Notes: generated by a model from the letters alone, not told the origin. A DNA stretch of 64,000 nt from Mytilus trossulus (GCF_036588685.1 NC_086386.1:5116117-5180116); one strand, 5' to 3'; numbered from the stretch's first letter, positions 47,533-59,921 are shown. Made by a program: numbers and translations.

Positions 47533-50488
47533 AAGAGCTTGATATTAACCAATTACAGAAAACAAGTCAAATACTGACAATGTACAACAATACCACAATA
47601 AAACCGATAGGAACATGCATTCTAAAATTGGTGAATCCAAAGAACAATGATAAGTTCAAGGCAGAATTTGTAGTAGTAAAAGATGGCACTTTGACTCCGT
47701 TGTTAGGTAGCAAAGCAGTGCAAGCTATGAATTTGGTAACTGTAAATTATGAAAACATTAAAGCAGTGAGACAGGGTGCACTTTTTAAACCCCTTTCAAA
47801 AGAAACCGTTATGAAGGAATATGCAGACATATTTGAAGGGACTGGTAAATTGCAAGGAAAATATCATTTAGAATTGGACAATACTGCAAATCCTGTAGTA
47901 CATCCGCCAAGAAAAGTACCTGTCGCTATTAAAGAGAAGCTTAAATCCGAATTGGAAAGACTGACAAAGTTAGAAATTATAAAACCAGTTTCAACGCCAA
48001 CTCCGTGGGTTTCAAGTTTGGTTACTGTCGTAAAACCAGACAAACTTCGGATATGCATTGATCCGAAGCATTTGAACCAGCAGTTGAAAAGAAGTCATTA
48101 TCCGCTACCAACTATCGATGATTTACTACCAGAACTGAGTAGAGCGAAGGTTTTAGTGTCGTTGATGCTAAGAATGGATTTTGGCACGTAGAATTGGACG
48201 AAGAAAGCTCGTTGTTGACAACATTCAACACACCGTTCGGACGCTACAGATGGTTGCGAATGCCGTTCGGTTTATCTTCTGCACCAGAAGAATATCAAAG
48301 AAGGCAAGACCAAACGGTTGAAGGTTTGCCAGGTGTACGAAGCATAGTAAATGATATTCTTATCTATGGCGAAGGCGATACAGAAGAAGAAGCCATTGAT
48401 GACCACGATAGGAAATTTCGGGCTTTAATGGAACGTTGTCGGGAAAGAAACTTAAAACTTAACAAAGAAAAGTTTAAGTTAAAATTGAAGGAAGTTCGAT
48501 TTATAGGACATTTAGTAACCAGCGAAGGTTTGAAGCCGGATCCAGAAAAGATTCGAGCCGTAATTGATATGCCGAAACCGACAGATGTTTCCGGAGTAAG
48601 AAGAATTATTGGATTTGTAACATATCTAAGTAAGTTCTTACCAAAACTTAGCGACATTTGCGAGCCACTTCGAAAGCTAACTTTGAAGGACTCCGAATTT
48701 TGTTGGATTGAAAATCATGATAAAGCACTTGAAGAAATCAAAAGGCTAGTGACTGCTGAGCCAGTTTTAAAATATTATGATCCTAAACTACAGTTAACAG
48801 TTCAAAGCGATGCTTCACAAACTGGACTTGGTGCTGCAGTTATGCAAGAAGACAGACCAGTTGCATATGCGAGTAGAGCTCTCACTGATACCGAAACAAG
48901 GTATGCTCAGATAGAGAAGGAACTATTATCAGTCATTTTCGGACTTGAAAAATTTCACTCGTATACATATGGTAGAACAGTAAATGTAATATCTGATCAT
49001 AAACCTCTCGAATCAATCATGAAAAAGCCACTTCATGCTGCACCAAAGCGTTTACAACGTATGCTTTTACGTTTACAAAAGTACGACATAATCCTGCAAT
49101 ACAGACCAGGAAAGGAGATGCACTTAGCCGATACTTTAAGTAGAGCGTACTTAAAAGAGACTTCAGATTCAAGTAACACAACAGACGAAATCGAAAGTAT
49201 CAACATGATAGATGAGTTGCCGATATCTGAAGAGCGAATTTCTGAACTTCAAGAACATACTAGGAAGGATCAACAAATGCAAGAACTGAAAGAAGTTATT
49301 CAGGAAGGATGGCCGAGTAACAAATGGAATGTACCATCGAATGTATCAATATATTTCGACATTCGAGATGAACTGACATTACAAAATGGTCTATTATTCA
49401 AAGGAGAGAGAGTTATTATTCCTAAATCTCTAAGAACTGTTATGATTAAAAAGATTCATTCATCACATATAGGAATAGAAGGTTGCTTACGTAGAGCACG
49501 TGAAAGTCTTTATTGGCCGGGAATGAACACCGAAGTAAAAGATTATATACAGAGATGCGAAACATGTCGAACATTCGAACGTAAACAACAGAAAGAGACA
49601 CTTATATCACACGAAATACCAAGTCGTCCATGGTCAAAAGTAGGAATCGATCTAATGACATTTCAAAGTAAGAACTATCTAGTGACAGTAGATTATTATT
49701 CTAACTACTGGGAAGTCGATTATCTTGAAGATACTCTTGCGCTAACAGTAATCAGAAAACTCAGAGCTCAGTTTGCAAGGCACGGTATACCCGATGTGTG
49801 TTTTACAGACAACGGTCCACAATTTGACTGTGGAGAGTTTAGAAAATTTAGCAGACTTTGGGAATTTAAACATGACACTTCTTCTCCATTGTATGCTCAA
49901 AGCAATGGAAAAGTGGAACAAACAGTACAAACAGTAAAAAGGTTAATGAAGAAATCAAAATTTGACAAAAAGGATCCATATGTAGCATTTCTCGATTTTA
50001 GAAATACACCAACCGAGGGTTTTGACAATAGTCCAGCTGAAAAACTTATGAACAGAAAGACTAGAACACTTTTACCAACGAAAGAAAGTCTTCTGAAACC
50101 GAAAGTGATTACTCTGAATAAAGTACAAACAGAATTAACAAAACAAAAACAGAAGCAACAATTCTATTACAATCAAGGAACAAAAGATTTACCGATGTTA
50201 AAGAATGGAGATACCGTAAGAATACAACCGTCAAACTTCAACAAAGAGTGGAAGAAAGGAACTATCAAACAACAGGTCAACATCAGATCGTACGAAGTTC
50301 GTGTTGGAACGCGAACCATACGTAGAAATCGTCGTCAACTTAAACACACACTAGAAGAAGATAACAATAAACCTATAGAAATTGAAAGAGACAATTCCAA
50401 CTTTGAACATGGAGAAATAAACAATCAAGACAATCTTGAAAATGCGACAGAAATCGAAAATGCGAAAGAAACACCGATTATGACATGA
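47529..50488 (+). pseudogene. pol of the LTR retrotransposon (protease remnant, RT, RNase H, integrase), frameshifted
   Basis: The first frame (47529-48191) holds the rear of an aspartic protease (LLGSKAVQAMNLV) without its catalytic DTG, then the start of reverse transcriptase. A single-base loss near 48150-48155 ends that frame, and the second frame (48194-50488) continues RT, RNase H, integrase and a basic C-terminal tail. In the RT active site the usual V-D-D reads V-N-D (AAT codon 48350-48352). RNase H blocks (QSDASQTGLGA, SDHKPL) are present. Integrase has its H-H-C-C finger and D486, D539 and E575 (numbering from 48194), spaced DD35E. With the frameshift and the Asn substitution, this copy is unlikely to make active RT. 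Confidence 0.92.
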
Positions 50489-50817
50489 TCAGGAAGAGTT
50501 GTAAAACCACCAGCACGATTTAAGGATTTTGTGTGTGATTAGATCACAAGTGCGCGCAGGGCATAATAATCCCTGAAGTGATCTCGTGTAAATAATGTAA
50601 CATAATTATATACCCGTCTATTAGAGAAGTAGTGTTTTCAAACAATCGCTAGGATATGTTTTATGTATACAAAACAATCATTATGACAATATCTTTGACT
50701 TTAACTTCGCATTTAGACATTAAATTTCCTAAGTGTTGAATATGATTTTATTTGGTAAAACAAATTTTATGTATGACTTTAATTGGTAAAATAACTTTTA
50801 TGTAATTATTTTTATTT

Positions 50818-50830
50818 AAAGAAGAAGGGA
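50818..50830 (+). promoter_or_regulatory. Polypurine tract
   Basis: AAAGAAGAAGGGA directly abuts the 3' LTR, as expected for the plus-strand primer in reverse transcription. Confidence 0.9.
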
Positions 50831-51019
50831 TATGACAATACTATTAATATTTCAATATCAGAACTCAGTCAGAATTAATTTAGATATACCTGCACAACCA
50901 AAATGTATTAATAGATTGCTGACGTAGCATGCGCACACACTCTCTTGTTATCATGTAGCTAATTAAATATGTAGACTGAAACTGCCTTTGTGTTCATCGC
51001 CTCACACCATTCCGAAACA
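50831..51019 (+). repeat. 3' LTR
   Basis: 189 bp, the same as the 5' LTR except TA for TG at the very start and one T-to-G change near the right end. Confidence 0.95.
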
Positions 51020-51334
51020 ACTATGTTATCGGCGGAGATGGATGATGGATAATCTGGTTTGATCCCTTGCACTATTACTTTCACAAATTAAGGTTTGTTT
51101 TTTGTAATTCCTGTTATATTGTCTCTAAAACAGGTTTCATAAATATAAATTGACAATATTCGAAAATTAAGATCTCTTAGCTATGGATTAGGTCAATGTT
51201 TACTTTTTTCTTGTTTTAGAACTTCTGAGCTCGAGAGGAAATAAACGTAACTAAATTTTTATTTAAACATACGACTCATAATTTTCTCAAACTGTATTTT
51301 GAACCAGGTTAGTGAAATATGAGGTAAACGGACA

Positions 51335-51418
51335 GAAAGTCACAGCACCAAAAGTCACAGGACATAAAGTCACAAATTTGATAGGACAAAAAATCACAGG
51401 AAAAAAGTCACAAATATT
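51335..51418. repeat. Degenerate AAAGTCACAGGACA repeats
   Basis: Five or so imperfect copies of 'aaagtcacaggacaa', each 14-20 bp, upstream of gene 5. Confidence 0.75.
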
Positions 51419-51599
51419 GGTTTGAATATATAAGAGAAAAATCTTGAAATATTTTCTTTTTATCGTATACATTCACTTTTAAGTTAAGGAAATCCTTAAT
51501 AGTCCTTGATAATTCAAAATTTATTAAATGTTAATCATGCAAAGGATATATTTCTTGGCACAATGAAGCCATAGAAGTACCAAGTCACTTTGTTTTTTT

Positions 51600-51740
51600 T
51601 TGTTTTCATAACAACTGTAATATAAATAAAGGCAACAGTAGTATACCAAGGTTCAAAACTCATAAATCGATAAACAAAAACAAATCCGGGTCAAAAAACA
51701 AAACCGAGGGAAACGCATTAAATGCAAGAAAATGACGACA
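51600..51740 (-). repeat. Dispersed repeat F fragment (reverse)
   Basis: Reverse copy of the right half of 34890-35325, from 'aaaggcaacagtagtatacc' to 'gacacaacag'. It is 210 bp upstream of the gene 5 start. Confidence 0.7.
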
Positions 51741-51951
51741 CAACAGAAGTTGAAAGGTATTCGGCCCAGTAGTTTCAGAGGAGAACATTATTTAAATAGT
51801 TTACGACGACAGATGACGACGGTCGCCAAGAGATGGCGTAAGTTCACATGGGGCCATTTTGGACCCGGTTAGCCAATAAGGTAAGATGTACCATCCATAT
51901 CCTATGATAAACCTAATTTTCAATCATTTACAGAAGTGATATTCACCCCTG

Positions 51952-54900
51952 ATGGCATGTGGGGAGATTATTACAGAGCCGCTAATGGTCGCAGCGATTG
52001 ATTTAGGAACAACATTCTCAAGTTACGCTTTCGCCACCAGAGGTGATTTCAAAGATGATCCAACAAAAATATCCTCTTATGCATGGTTTACTGGCTCACA
52101 GCCGGGACTGTCACTCAAAACACCCACCTGCATTCTGTTTGACAAAGTTCAAAATTTCTTTGCATTTGGTGCTGAAGCAGAAGATAAATACACAGAGCTA
52201 GCACAAGAGGAAGACCACATACACTGGTCATTCTTTAGAAGGTTCAAAATGCAGCTATATGACAAACAGGTGAGTCTTTCATGTAAACAGTTTACAAATC
52301 AGGATTTGTAGGGAAACAGTTTGCCTATGCTTTTATGTTATCAATTTAAACTTGATCACATAGACATGTAAATGTTTACATGTAAGGTAGGTCTATTCTT
52401 ATTAAGGTTTATGACCCCTTCATGAACCCTTCTGTAGCCATTTTTGTACGCACTTTTCAAACTTCCATTGTATAAAAAATACAGATAAAATGTATTATAG
52501 ATATATACCATTTTGTATACATACCAAGTGGAAACTTGAAGTAAAGCATTATTTGCTGTTTCATTGCATTTAATAGAAAGTGAGTACTTTGTGGCAAATA
52601 AACCAAGATTTTTATAGAAAATCCACAGCTTTTAATACAGAGATTTTTGTTACAAAATTTGAAACATAGGTTACTTACTTGCTTTTCTATGATGTGCTAG
52701 TGTTTATTTTTTACAAAAAGTTCTAACTTACGTGTAAACTTAAAAATACCTCGTGCTGAGTTACTAAAGTCGAGCGCAACCTAAAAGGTATACTTGATTT
52801 GGTTCATACTGTTGTTTGTTTTAACCAACAACTACATTAAATAAACTTGTTTTAAGGAAATCAATGCTAGCATTGCATGCAATCATTCCATATCTACCAG
52901 TCATCAAATTGCCAAATATTAGAGTACAAGGATAAAGGCTGTGTTTTTTCTATAAAATTCCCAGATGTTTAACATTGAACCAACACAAAGGGTACATAAT
53001 CCTTATCAAGGTATTAAATCGAAGTGAAAAGATCTCAGTTTATGGATGTATTAATATAGAAATATTATATTATTAATGAAAATTGATGAACAATATAGTC
53101 TTCAAACTGATATGAAATGATAATAAGGTAACTTTATAGAAATGTCATACCAAACTAACTAATGCAGAAAATTTAACATTGAAAGGTTCTTAATAATTGA
53201 ATGTCACTGGACAATGACCTAACGGCCAAGTCATCAAAATAGTCGTCAGACTATATCTAACGGCAGTAATGCAATTGTTTTGAAATTGTCGTTGACCTAT
53301 CACAAGTAGTACATATCAAATGAACTTAGGAGTAAACTCAACAATGAACATTGCTTCCTAATTTAAAGTCACTGGCCAGATTTTAGATGAATCAGTAGCC
53401 AAAACATTGTTGGTTTATTTCTTTTACTTGAAATAAATTCGACTCAGCGATTCGGTCAATAATTAAATCATAATCAACCTGTGCAAAAGACACTTCAAAT
53501 AGATGTTTATATACAAAAATTTTAATGTAACAAAGTAGACGAAATTCGAACATTTGTGTTTTACATTTACAGGAAATATCTAGGGATTTTATGTTGGTAA
53601 GTGAGAATGGTTGTCTTATACCAGCAATGAAGGTCTTCTCAGAGAGTATTAAGTATCTTAAAACACACTTAGAGAATCACATCAACAGTAAAACATTGTG
53701 TTTTAAACCACAGGAGATAGAATGGGTGCTAACGATCCCAGCTATTTGGACAGATCCTGCAAAGCAGTTTATGAGAGAGGCTGCTAATATTGTAAGTTAT
53801 TTTGCTTGTTCCATCGTCTTTTATTTGAATTTATTAACTATCATTGGGGGAAAAGGACGAGGGGCGATAATTTAAAAGTAATTGTAACGAGATCAACCAT
53901 CAGCATTTGTACGTTTCTCTGTTTCTTGAAAGCTTCTAGATGCTATTTTTCGACGACAAGTTACAATGTTTATTACTTTTAGAAAGAACTCGGGAAGAAA
54001 GTCGTATTTTTTACGATTTTCTACTTGACAAAAATTCAAACTTCATAAGAAAAAAGATGAAATTTTGAATTTTTTCCAAAATTCTGGTTTATTTTTCATG
54101 CTAGTCGGCTTAAAATTGTTGTCAATGAAAGCTTTCCCAGAAACATGACCATGACACTAAAAACTGGTATCATATATTTGTTTTAACACACATGAAAAGA
54201 TTAACATTTACAGTAATAGATACGCTTTAATCTGGAACTCCTATCATAGATTTAGAGTCAAACTATTATAAAATCATTGGTTTTTCCCATTCATTGCATA
54301 ATGATGTTTTGATTTTATCGATCTTTATGGACTTTCCCTATAATATTATCTTTCTAATTTGAATGCCAAATTAGACTTTTGACCCCAAATTCACGGTCCA
54401 CTGAACATAGAAAATGAGATAGTGCACGTTTCAGGTTAAAGTTGTTGGTCAAGGTAGTTTTTGATGAAGTTGAAGTCCAATCAACTTCAAACTTAGTACA
54501 CATGTTCCCTTTAATATGATCTTTCTAATTTTATTGCCAAAGTAGACTTTTGAACCCAATTTCACGGTCCACTGAACATAAAAAATGATAATGCGAGTGG
54601 GGCATTCGTGTACTTTGGACACATTCTTGTTTATTATACTTTTTAGATAAATATATCGAAGATAGTTACTGGTCATATTTTGTTCATTTATATATATTAT
54701 TACATTCTACAGGCAGGTATACCCAACAGCCGCCTTATACTGGCGTTAGAACCAGAGGCTGCTTCCGTCTACTGTAAGAACTTACCTGTAGATAGAACAG
54801 TATGTTCGGAACGGAAATCTGTTCTTGAAGTTTTTTCACCTGGTACCAAGTATCTTATACTGGACGCGGGAGGTAATGTTAAACAAATATTTTTAATTCA

Positions 54901-56817
54901 ACAATTGCGAAAAAGAGAAAAAAAACCACTATTAATACGTAAACAACTAGTTTACAAAAAAAAAAACAGTTGTAAAAAAGCAATACTGAGCGTCTCGAAC
55001 CCTTTACAAGACAAAATGATACCAGATGACCCGGTAGGGTAAGCAGAACCTGCTTTATATTTGGTACCGATCGACTGTTCATGAAAATGTGGTACGTTGT
55101 ATTCGTTGTAAAATACTACGCATTTTTAAAATATCAAAGAGGGACGAAAGATACCCGAGAGAGAGTCAAACGACAAACAATAGTACACATGACACAACAT
55201 ATTAAATAAAAGACTCAGCAACACGAACCCCTCCAAAAACTGATGGTGATCTCAGGTGCTCCGGAAGGGTAAGTAGTTCCTGCTCTACATGTGGCACCCG
55301 TCGTACTGCATGAGGTATGCTGACACGATTGTGATTCTGTTCATATTCTTGATAAAAGGTAATCCAGTTTTATCATCGATTACAAATATCTAGATTACAG
55401 TTTTAAATACTATTGGAATAATAATAATAAAAAAAAAAGAATTCAAGTGTCCTGTCGATGTTAACGGTTGTATCCTTTGAGTTTCGTTTGTAGCACAAGC
55501 CTGATTACTTTGATATTGTTATTTCCGAATATATTCAACTTACTAAATTATAAACCTTCACGATGCAAAAGTACTCCCTGGTTTGTTTCATCTGGAGTTT
55601 GTTGTTTGTATCGTTGTAATACGACTGTTTCAAAGACACAATGGTTCGTAATTGATCATCTGGTTCACATATTGTGATTAGCGCTAGTCTCATACCTGTT
55701 TCAATATGTATCGACAAAGACAAACTAACATTTGAGTTCTAACTAGTATTTTATTTTGTTGACAGGTGGTACTATTGACATCACTGTACAAGAAATCAAA
55801 CCAGACGGTAATATCAAACAGATTTATATGGCCAATGGAGGTGATTGGGGTGGAGTCAAAGTCGACCAAGCATTCGAAGAATTCCTGACGGATATAGTAG
55901 GAATAGAGACAATGGAAGAGTTCCGCGAGGAAGATAAATTAGAATACTTGAGCCTCTGCAGGGAATTTGAAATGAAAAAGCGTGATATTCGTCCAGACAG
56001 CAAAGCAAAGTGTACAATACGTGTACCAGTTTGTTTAATCGAGAGGCTGCAGAACGTCAAAGGAATGTCTTTGAAAGAAATATCAAATTCTAACAAATCG
56101 ATAGTATGGGTTGGTGATAAATTACGCCTCGATTCGGAAACTGCTAAATCCTTCTTTACTGAGGCTTCCAGACAAATAATTGACCATATAAGTGGCATCT
56201 TTGAAGAATCAGCAGTCGTAGGTACGGAAGCTATAGTGATGGTCGGAGATTTCTCAGAATCTCCAATGCTTCAGGAGGCAATAAAGACAGCATTTCCAAA
56301 CATGACTGTGATAATTCCAGAGGAAGCTGGTGTGGCGGTACTAAAAGGTGCTGTCCAGTTCGGATTCAATCCACAAGTAATCAGTCCTCGCATCGGTCGA
56401 TTTACATATGGAATAAGTACAAACAAACGCTTTCGTCCACATACAGATCCGGAGGATAAAAAGCAAATCGTCAATGGTATAATGTATTGCCGTAAAAGAT
56501 TTGGCAAACATGTTGAGAGAGGTCAATCCATTGAACAAGGAGAAGTAAGCGAACAACAAACATACAACCCTTTAACAGCTGACCAGAACCGAATTATACT
56601 TCCTATATATGTTTCACTATCAATAGATCCCCAGTATGTTGATGAAGAAGACTGTACATACCTCGGTGATCTTGAGGTGGATATGTCGGATATTCAGGGA
56701 GGGTGTGAACGGGAAGTCATTGTAGGGATGAGATTTGGAGGGCCCGATATTGCTGTGGAGGCCATTGTGAAATCAACAGGAGAAACTGTTGATGCCCGTT
56801 TTAACTGCTTGCGTTAA
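51952..56817 (+). CDS. HSPA12-like atypical Hsp70, gene 5 (4 coding exons)
   Basis: Exons are 51952-52269, 53573-53791, 54713-54872 and 55766-56817, encoding 582 aa with the family's lengths and phases. Motifs are IDLGTT (residues 16-21) followed by FSSY where genes 1-3 have FSGY, WVLTIPAIWTDPAKQFMREAA, ALEPEAASVYCKNLPVDRT, DAGGGTIDITVQE, and an adenosine motif reading MVGDFSESPML, with Asp (56248-56250) replacing the second Gly seen in genes 1-3. A consensus splice donor GTAAGT lies inside exon 2 (53597-53602). Intron 1 carries repeat J, intron 2 repeat G, and intron 3 repeat C. All frames are open, so the gene is probably functional, though the Asp could weaken nucleotide binding. It is the most diverged intact member of the gene 3-5 subgroup. 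Confidence 0.92.
52390..53000 (+). repeat. Dispersed repeat J in intron 1 of gene 5
   Basis: Diverged relative of 22300-22875, with the same blocks in the same order, ending near 'accaacacaaagggtacataatcctt'. The rest of intron 1 (53001-53572) shows nothing I can name. Confidence 0.6.
54360..54610 (+). repeat. Dispersed repeat G in intron 2 of gene 5 (two internal copies)
   Basis: 'gacttttga.ccca.atttcacggtccactgaacat' appears twice, about 180 bp apart, with 'ttgatgaagttgaagtccaatcaac' between. The reverse counterpart is at 62315-62645 in the ATP7 region. The remainder of intron 2 (53792-54359) is unremarkable. Confidence 0.75.
55136..55312 (-). repeat. Dispersed repeat C in intron 3 of gene 5
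   Basis: Reverse copy, from 'agagggacgaaagatacc' to 'gtgatctcaggtgctccggaagggtaag' and a 'catgtggcacccgtcg' tail. A second, worn copy of that tail lies at about 55000-55075. Confidence 0.8.
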
Positions 56818-57400
56818 TTTCGTGTACTGAATGATTTCCTTTTTTAACATAACACTACATTATATATTTTCTGTGATACAAAATACTTCTCTACTCGATT
56901 TTTATTTTATCATTTAAATATGTTCTTCTGGTGGGGCATGGGTACACAATGTAATTGCATCATGTGCAAGATTTCACAATAGACACCTTCCACTAGATAT
57001 CGAAAAAAAATCAAAATATAATTTAACTAAAACACTGTAATTACATTTACCTAATTTTGTAGACTCTTGTAATTGTGTATTCCACAATTGTATTAAATTG
57101 GTCTTGGTATTGAACTTTAGTGCATTTTTAACCATGTAACGTTACAAACGTTTTTTTTTAGAAATCCCGATATTTGAAAAAACACATTCCTCCAATAAAT
57201 TTGTATCTTTCCTTAAAAAATATAAACGTACATTAATAACAGTAAATAGTGTTTTAATGGTGAACATGCGATAGAAGATAACTAAGTCTCTGTAGCAGAT
57301 ACTGATTTGATTCAATATCAATGTCCAAATTATATATACCAAGTTCTCCATATACCATTTACCAAATGTTGAAATTAACCACCTGAACTTATAGTTAATA
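56818..57400 (+). other. 3' flank of gene 5, paralogous to 46.2-46.6 kb
   Basis: No gene. The second half (57085-57400) is closely matched by 46245-46575, which is evidence for duplication of whole gene-plus-flank blocks. Confidence 0.8.
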
Positions 57401-59700
57401 CAATTGGATCTGTACTTTTGTGTCTTGATGCAAAAGTTTATGCTGTCGGGATTTCAATACGACATGTCACATTGTGTGTGGTTTTTTTTTATATATATAT
57501 TCTAGTACATGAGAACTTTTTAATTAAATATAACATAAGATGATATGATCACCAATGACTGAGTAGGTCCACACTGTAAAGGTAGACATCTCCAAGTGTA
57601 GTCAATTGTAGATGCATCCAACACGGACAATCATTTAAAAAAAAATATTCTTGTTCAAACTTACAAAGTAAAGAAAGCAGAATACAATGTTTCAAGCATG
57701 TGTCCAGCTGATGACATAGATGTATTGTCAAGAAAGTTTACATCAAACATATATTTTCGTATTCTTATATCATGGTGTTAAGGGGTAAAGATTTGTTTTT
57801 AAAACTCAGCAACCTGATGCATAATGTACATTTTCCTTTTTGGAGTATGATCAAACATTTAAAAACAATCGTGTTTCTCTTTTGCTCTTTATGACTGTTG
57901 TATAAATATGCAAAAATGAGATATGAAAACAAACATCTAGAATGACATCAAACTGCGAAACATTCTTTATAATGGTAATTCTTAGAATAAAGATGAGGCG
58001 TATCTTTATTGACAAGCAATGAAGCAATTAATTATAGCATGATTTGTATGTGAAGGTTCTCCAAAAATGAAACACTCTTAAACATTGAGAATATATAAGT
58101 CACATCAAACTTTTCTTTTATTTAAAAGTAAACTTGAATTGCCTATAATTTCTATGTGTTTCCATTATACAGAATTCTTTTTCACGCTATTTGTAATATT
58201 TATAAGATAAGAGACAAAAATAAAAAAGAAATTGGTATTGGTTTAAAAACTCCTATAAGAATTAGTCTGATTTGTTAAATGTAAACAGACAGTATGAAGT
58301 TCTAAACATATTGAACATTTCTGCATTTGTTAGATTTTCTCTTTCTATAGAGGTTTTCAAAATAACAGCCATAAATTGCATTTAACCCTTATTCCTTTCT
58401 GTAGACATATTGGTGGGCACAATCATTAGACACATTTATTACACAAGATACTCAAATATTGATAGTTTTCAAGTCAGATTCCAATGGTCAAGTAGTTTTA
58501 GAGAAGATTTTTTTCAAGAATTAACAGCCATTTGGACAAGGTGACAGAAAAAACACAAAAGCAATTTTTTCTGAGTTTGGATTTTATTACAATATCTGTA
58601 TACTTTAGAATATCTTTGAAGACAAATATACATAAAATACCGGTAACATTTATCACAGTGTATATCACAAATATCTTGGTAGTCTGAGTCAATCAGAAAA
58701 ATGTGTCCAACCTTATACATGTAATTTTGGTAGCTTATACACAATTATTATTTTGTTTATCCAGTATTATATAAAAACATCTCACTGAAGAGGAAGACAC
58801 AACATTATCAAATTTTCAAACCATCTACAAAATGACAACTGGACATCAATTAGTGGGTCCCTTCTCTCTCGTGGAATTTGTTTAGTTTCAATGGCTATGG
58901 CATTTGTCAATACATTAACCAAAACAAAGGTTGATATAAAAATGTAATTCTAGCCAACTTCACAGCGATTTGAATTTTACATTTCCATCTGAAATTGGTG
59001 CAGTCAAATAATGAAAGTTTTTACATATTCTCATTATTTTTCTGATCACAAAAGTAGATGAAAAAAATACTTGTGATTAATTATTCTAAAGATATTCAAA
59101 AGTTAATAGTGTTTCAATTATAATCAGATCAAAATAGCAATGGAAAATTTAATATTCATAGTAGGTGGGAGATAAGTTGAAAGCCTCTCTAGATATAACA
59201 CTATGATCTACATGTATTTTTGTAGGGATTGACATAGAGAAACCAATCATAAATACACTCATGATAATAAAACAATACAAAAATATATTATAACAATATC
59301 TATACATAATTCACAAGATATGCTTATGTTGTAATTTGTGACACATAATCAACGTTTTTATAAAATGATCAACAGTAAATAGAATAGAAGAAATTTGATT
59401 GCAGTGATGTACTCTACTCTATTCTAGAAAACTTTGAAATCAAAATGATATTATTGTGCTATTTTGGTCCCTGTCTTAATTTTCTTTACAATAGTTAACA
59501 TTTTACATGACATTAATGAATATGACATTAAGATACAACATACCTACTATATATAATAATATAAAAGTTTTAAACTCTCTTGATTAATTCATATTCTAAT
59601 TGTTTCTTATACTACTATGGAGATGTTTAGTGACCTTGACTTCAAATGAGGGTCTTACAGGGTCAGTGATTGTCCTCTCATTTCATATTTTCAATCATTT
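57401..59700. other. Intergenic between gene 5 and ATP7, nothing recognised
   Basis: AT-rich and notably poor in the dispersed repeats that fill the HSPA12 cluster. Part of it could be a long 3' UTR of the minus-strand ATP7 gene, but no signal proves this. Confidence 0.4.
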
Positions 59701-59921
59701 ACTGTGGATTCATTTATTTGTGTGGCTACATCAGTACCAATTTTCATGGATTGATGAAAGTAACTTGTATTTTCATGGACATTTAATTTCAAAGTTTTGC
59801 CCAAGTGTTTATAAAACCTGATGGAACATTTGTAATTCTTTGAACATTTAAATTCATGGGTCATCTTCACCCAAGAAATCCTAGAAAGTTTGTATCCAAC
59901 AAATGATAAAAAATCCACAGT
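59701..59921. mobile_element. 221-bp MITE with ACTGTGGATT termini
   Basis: The left end ACTGTGGATTCATTTATTTG is mirrored by the right end (reversed: ACTGTGGATTTTTTATCATT). Inside are 'ttcatggattgatgaaa' type blocks, which I recognise from a MITE-like family common in molluscs. It lies about 800 bp beyond the ATP7 stop codon, perhaps in its 3' UTR. Confidence 0.75.

Larger units (their letters stand above)
46975..51024 (+). mobile_element. Ty3/Gypsy-type LTR retrotransposon with target-site duplication
   Basis: Two 189-bp LTRs (46980-47168 and 50831-51019) differ at only two sites by eye. They begin TG (TA in the 3' copy) and end CA, and are flanked by ACTAT on both sides (46975-46979 and 51020-51024). 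A primer binding site follows the 5' LTR and a purine tract precedes the 3' LTR. The RT-RNase H-integrase order and DD35E integrase place it with Ty3/Gypsy elements, near the K02A2.6-like group. Much of gag, the nucleocapsid and the front of protease are missing, and pol is frameshifted, so this copy is not autonomous despite its youth. Confidence 0.95.
51025..51933. other. 5' flank of gene 5
   Basis: No coding exon. It holds a short degenerate array (51335-51418) and a reverse repeat F fragment (51600-51740), listed separately. A 3' splice site (CATTTACAG) at 51933 lies 18 nt before the start codon of gene 5. Confidence 0.45.
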
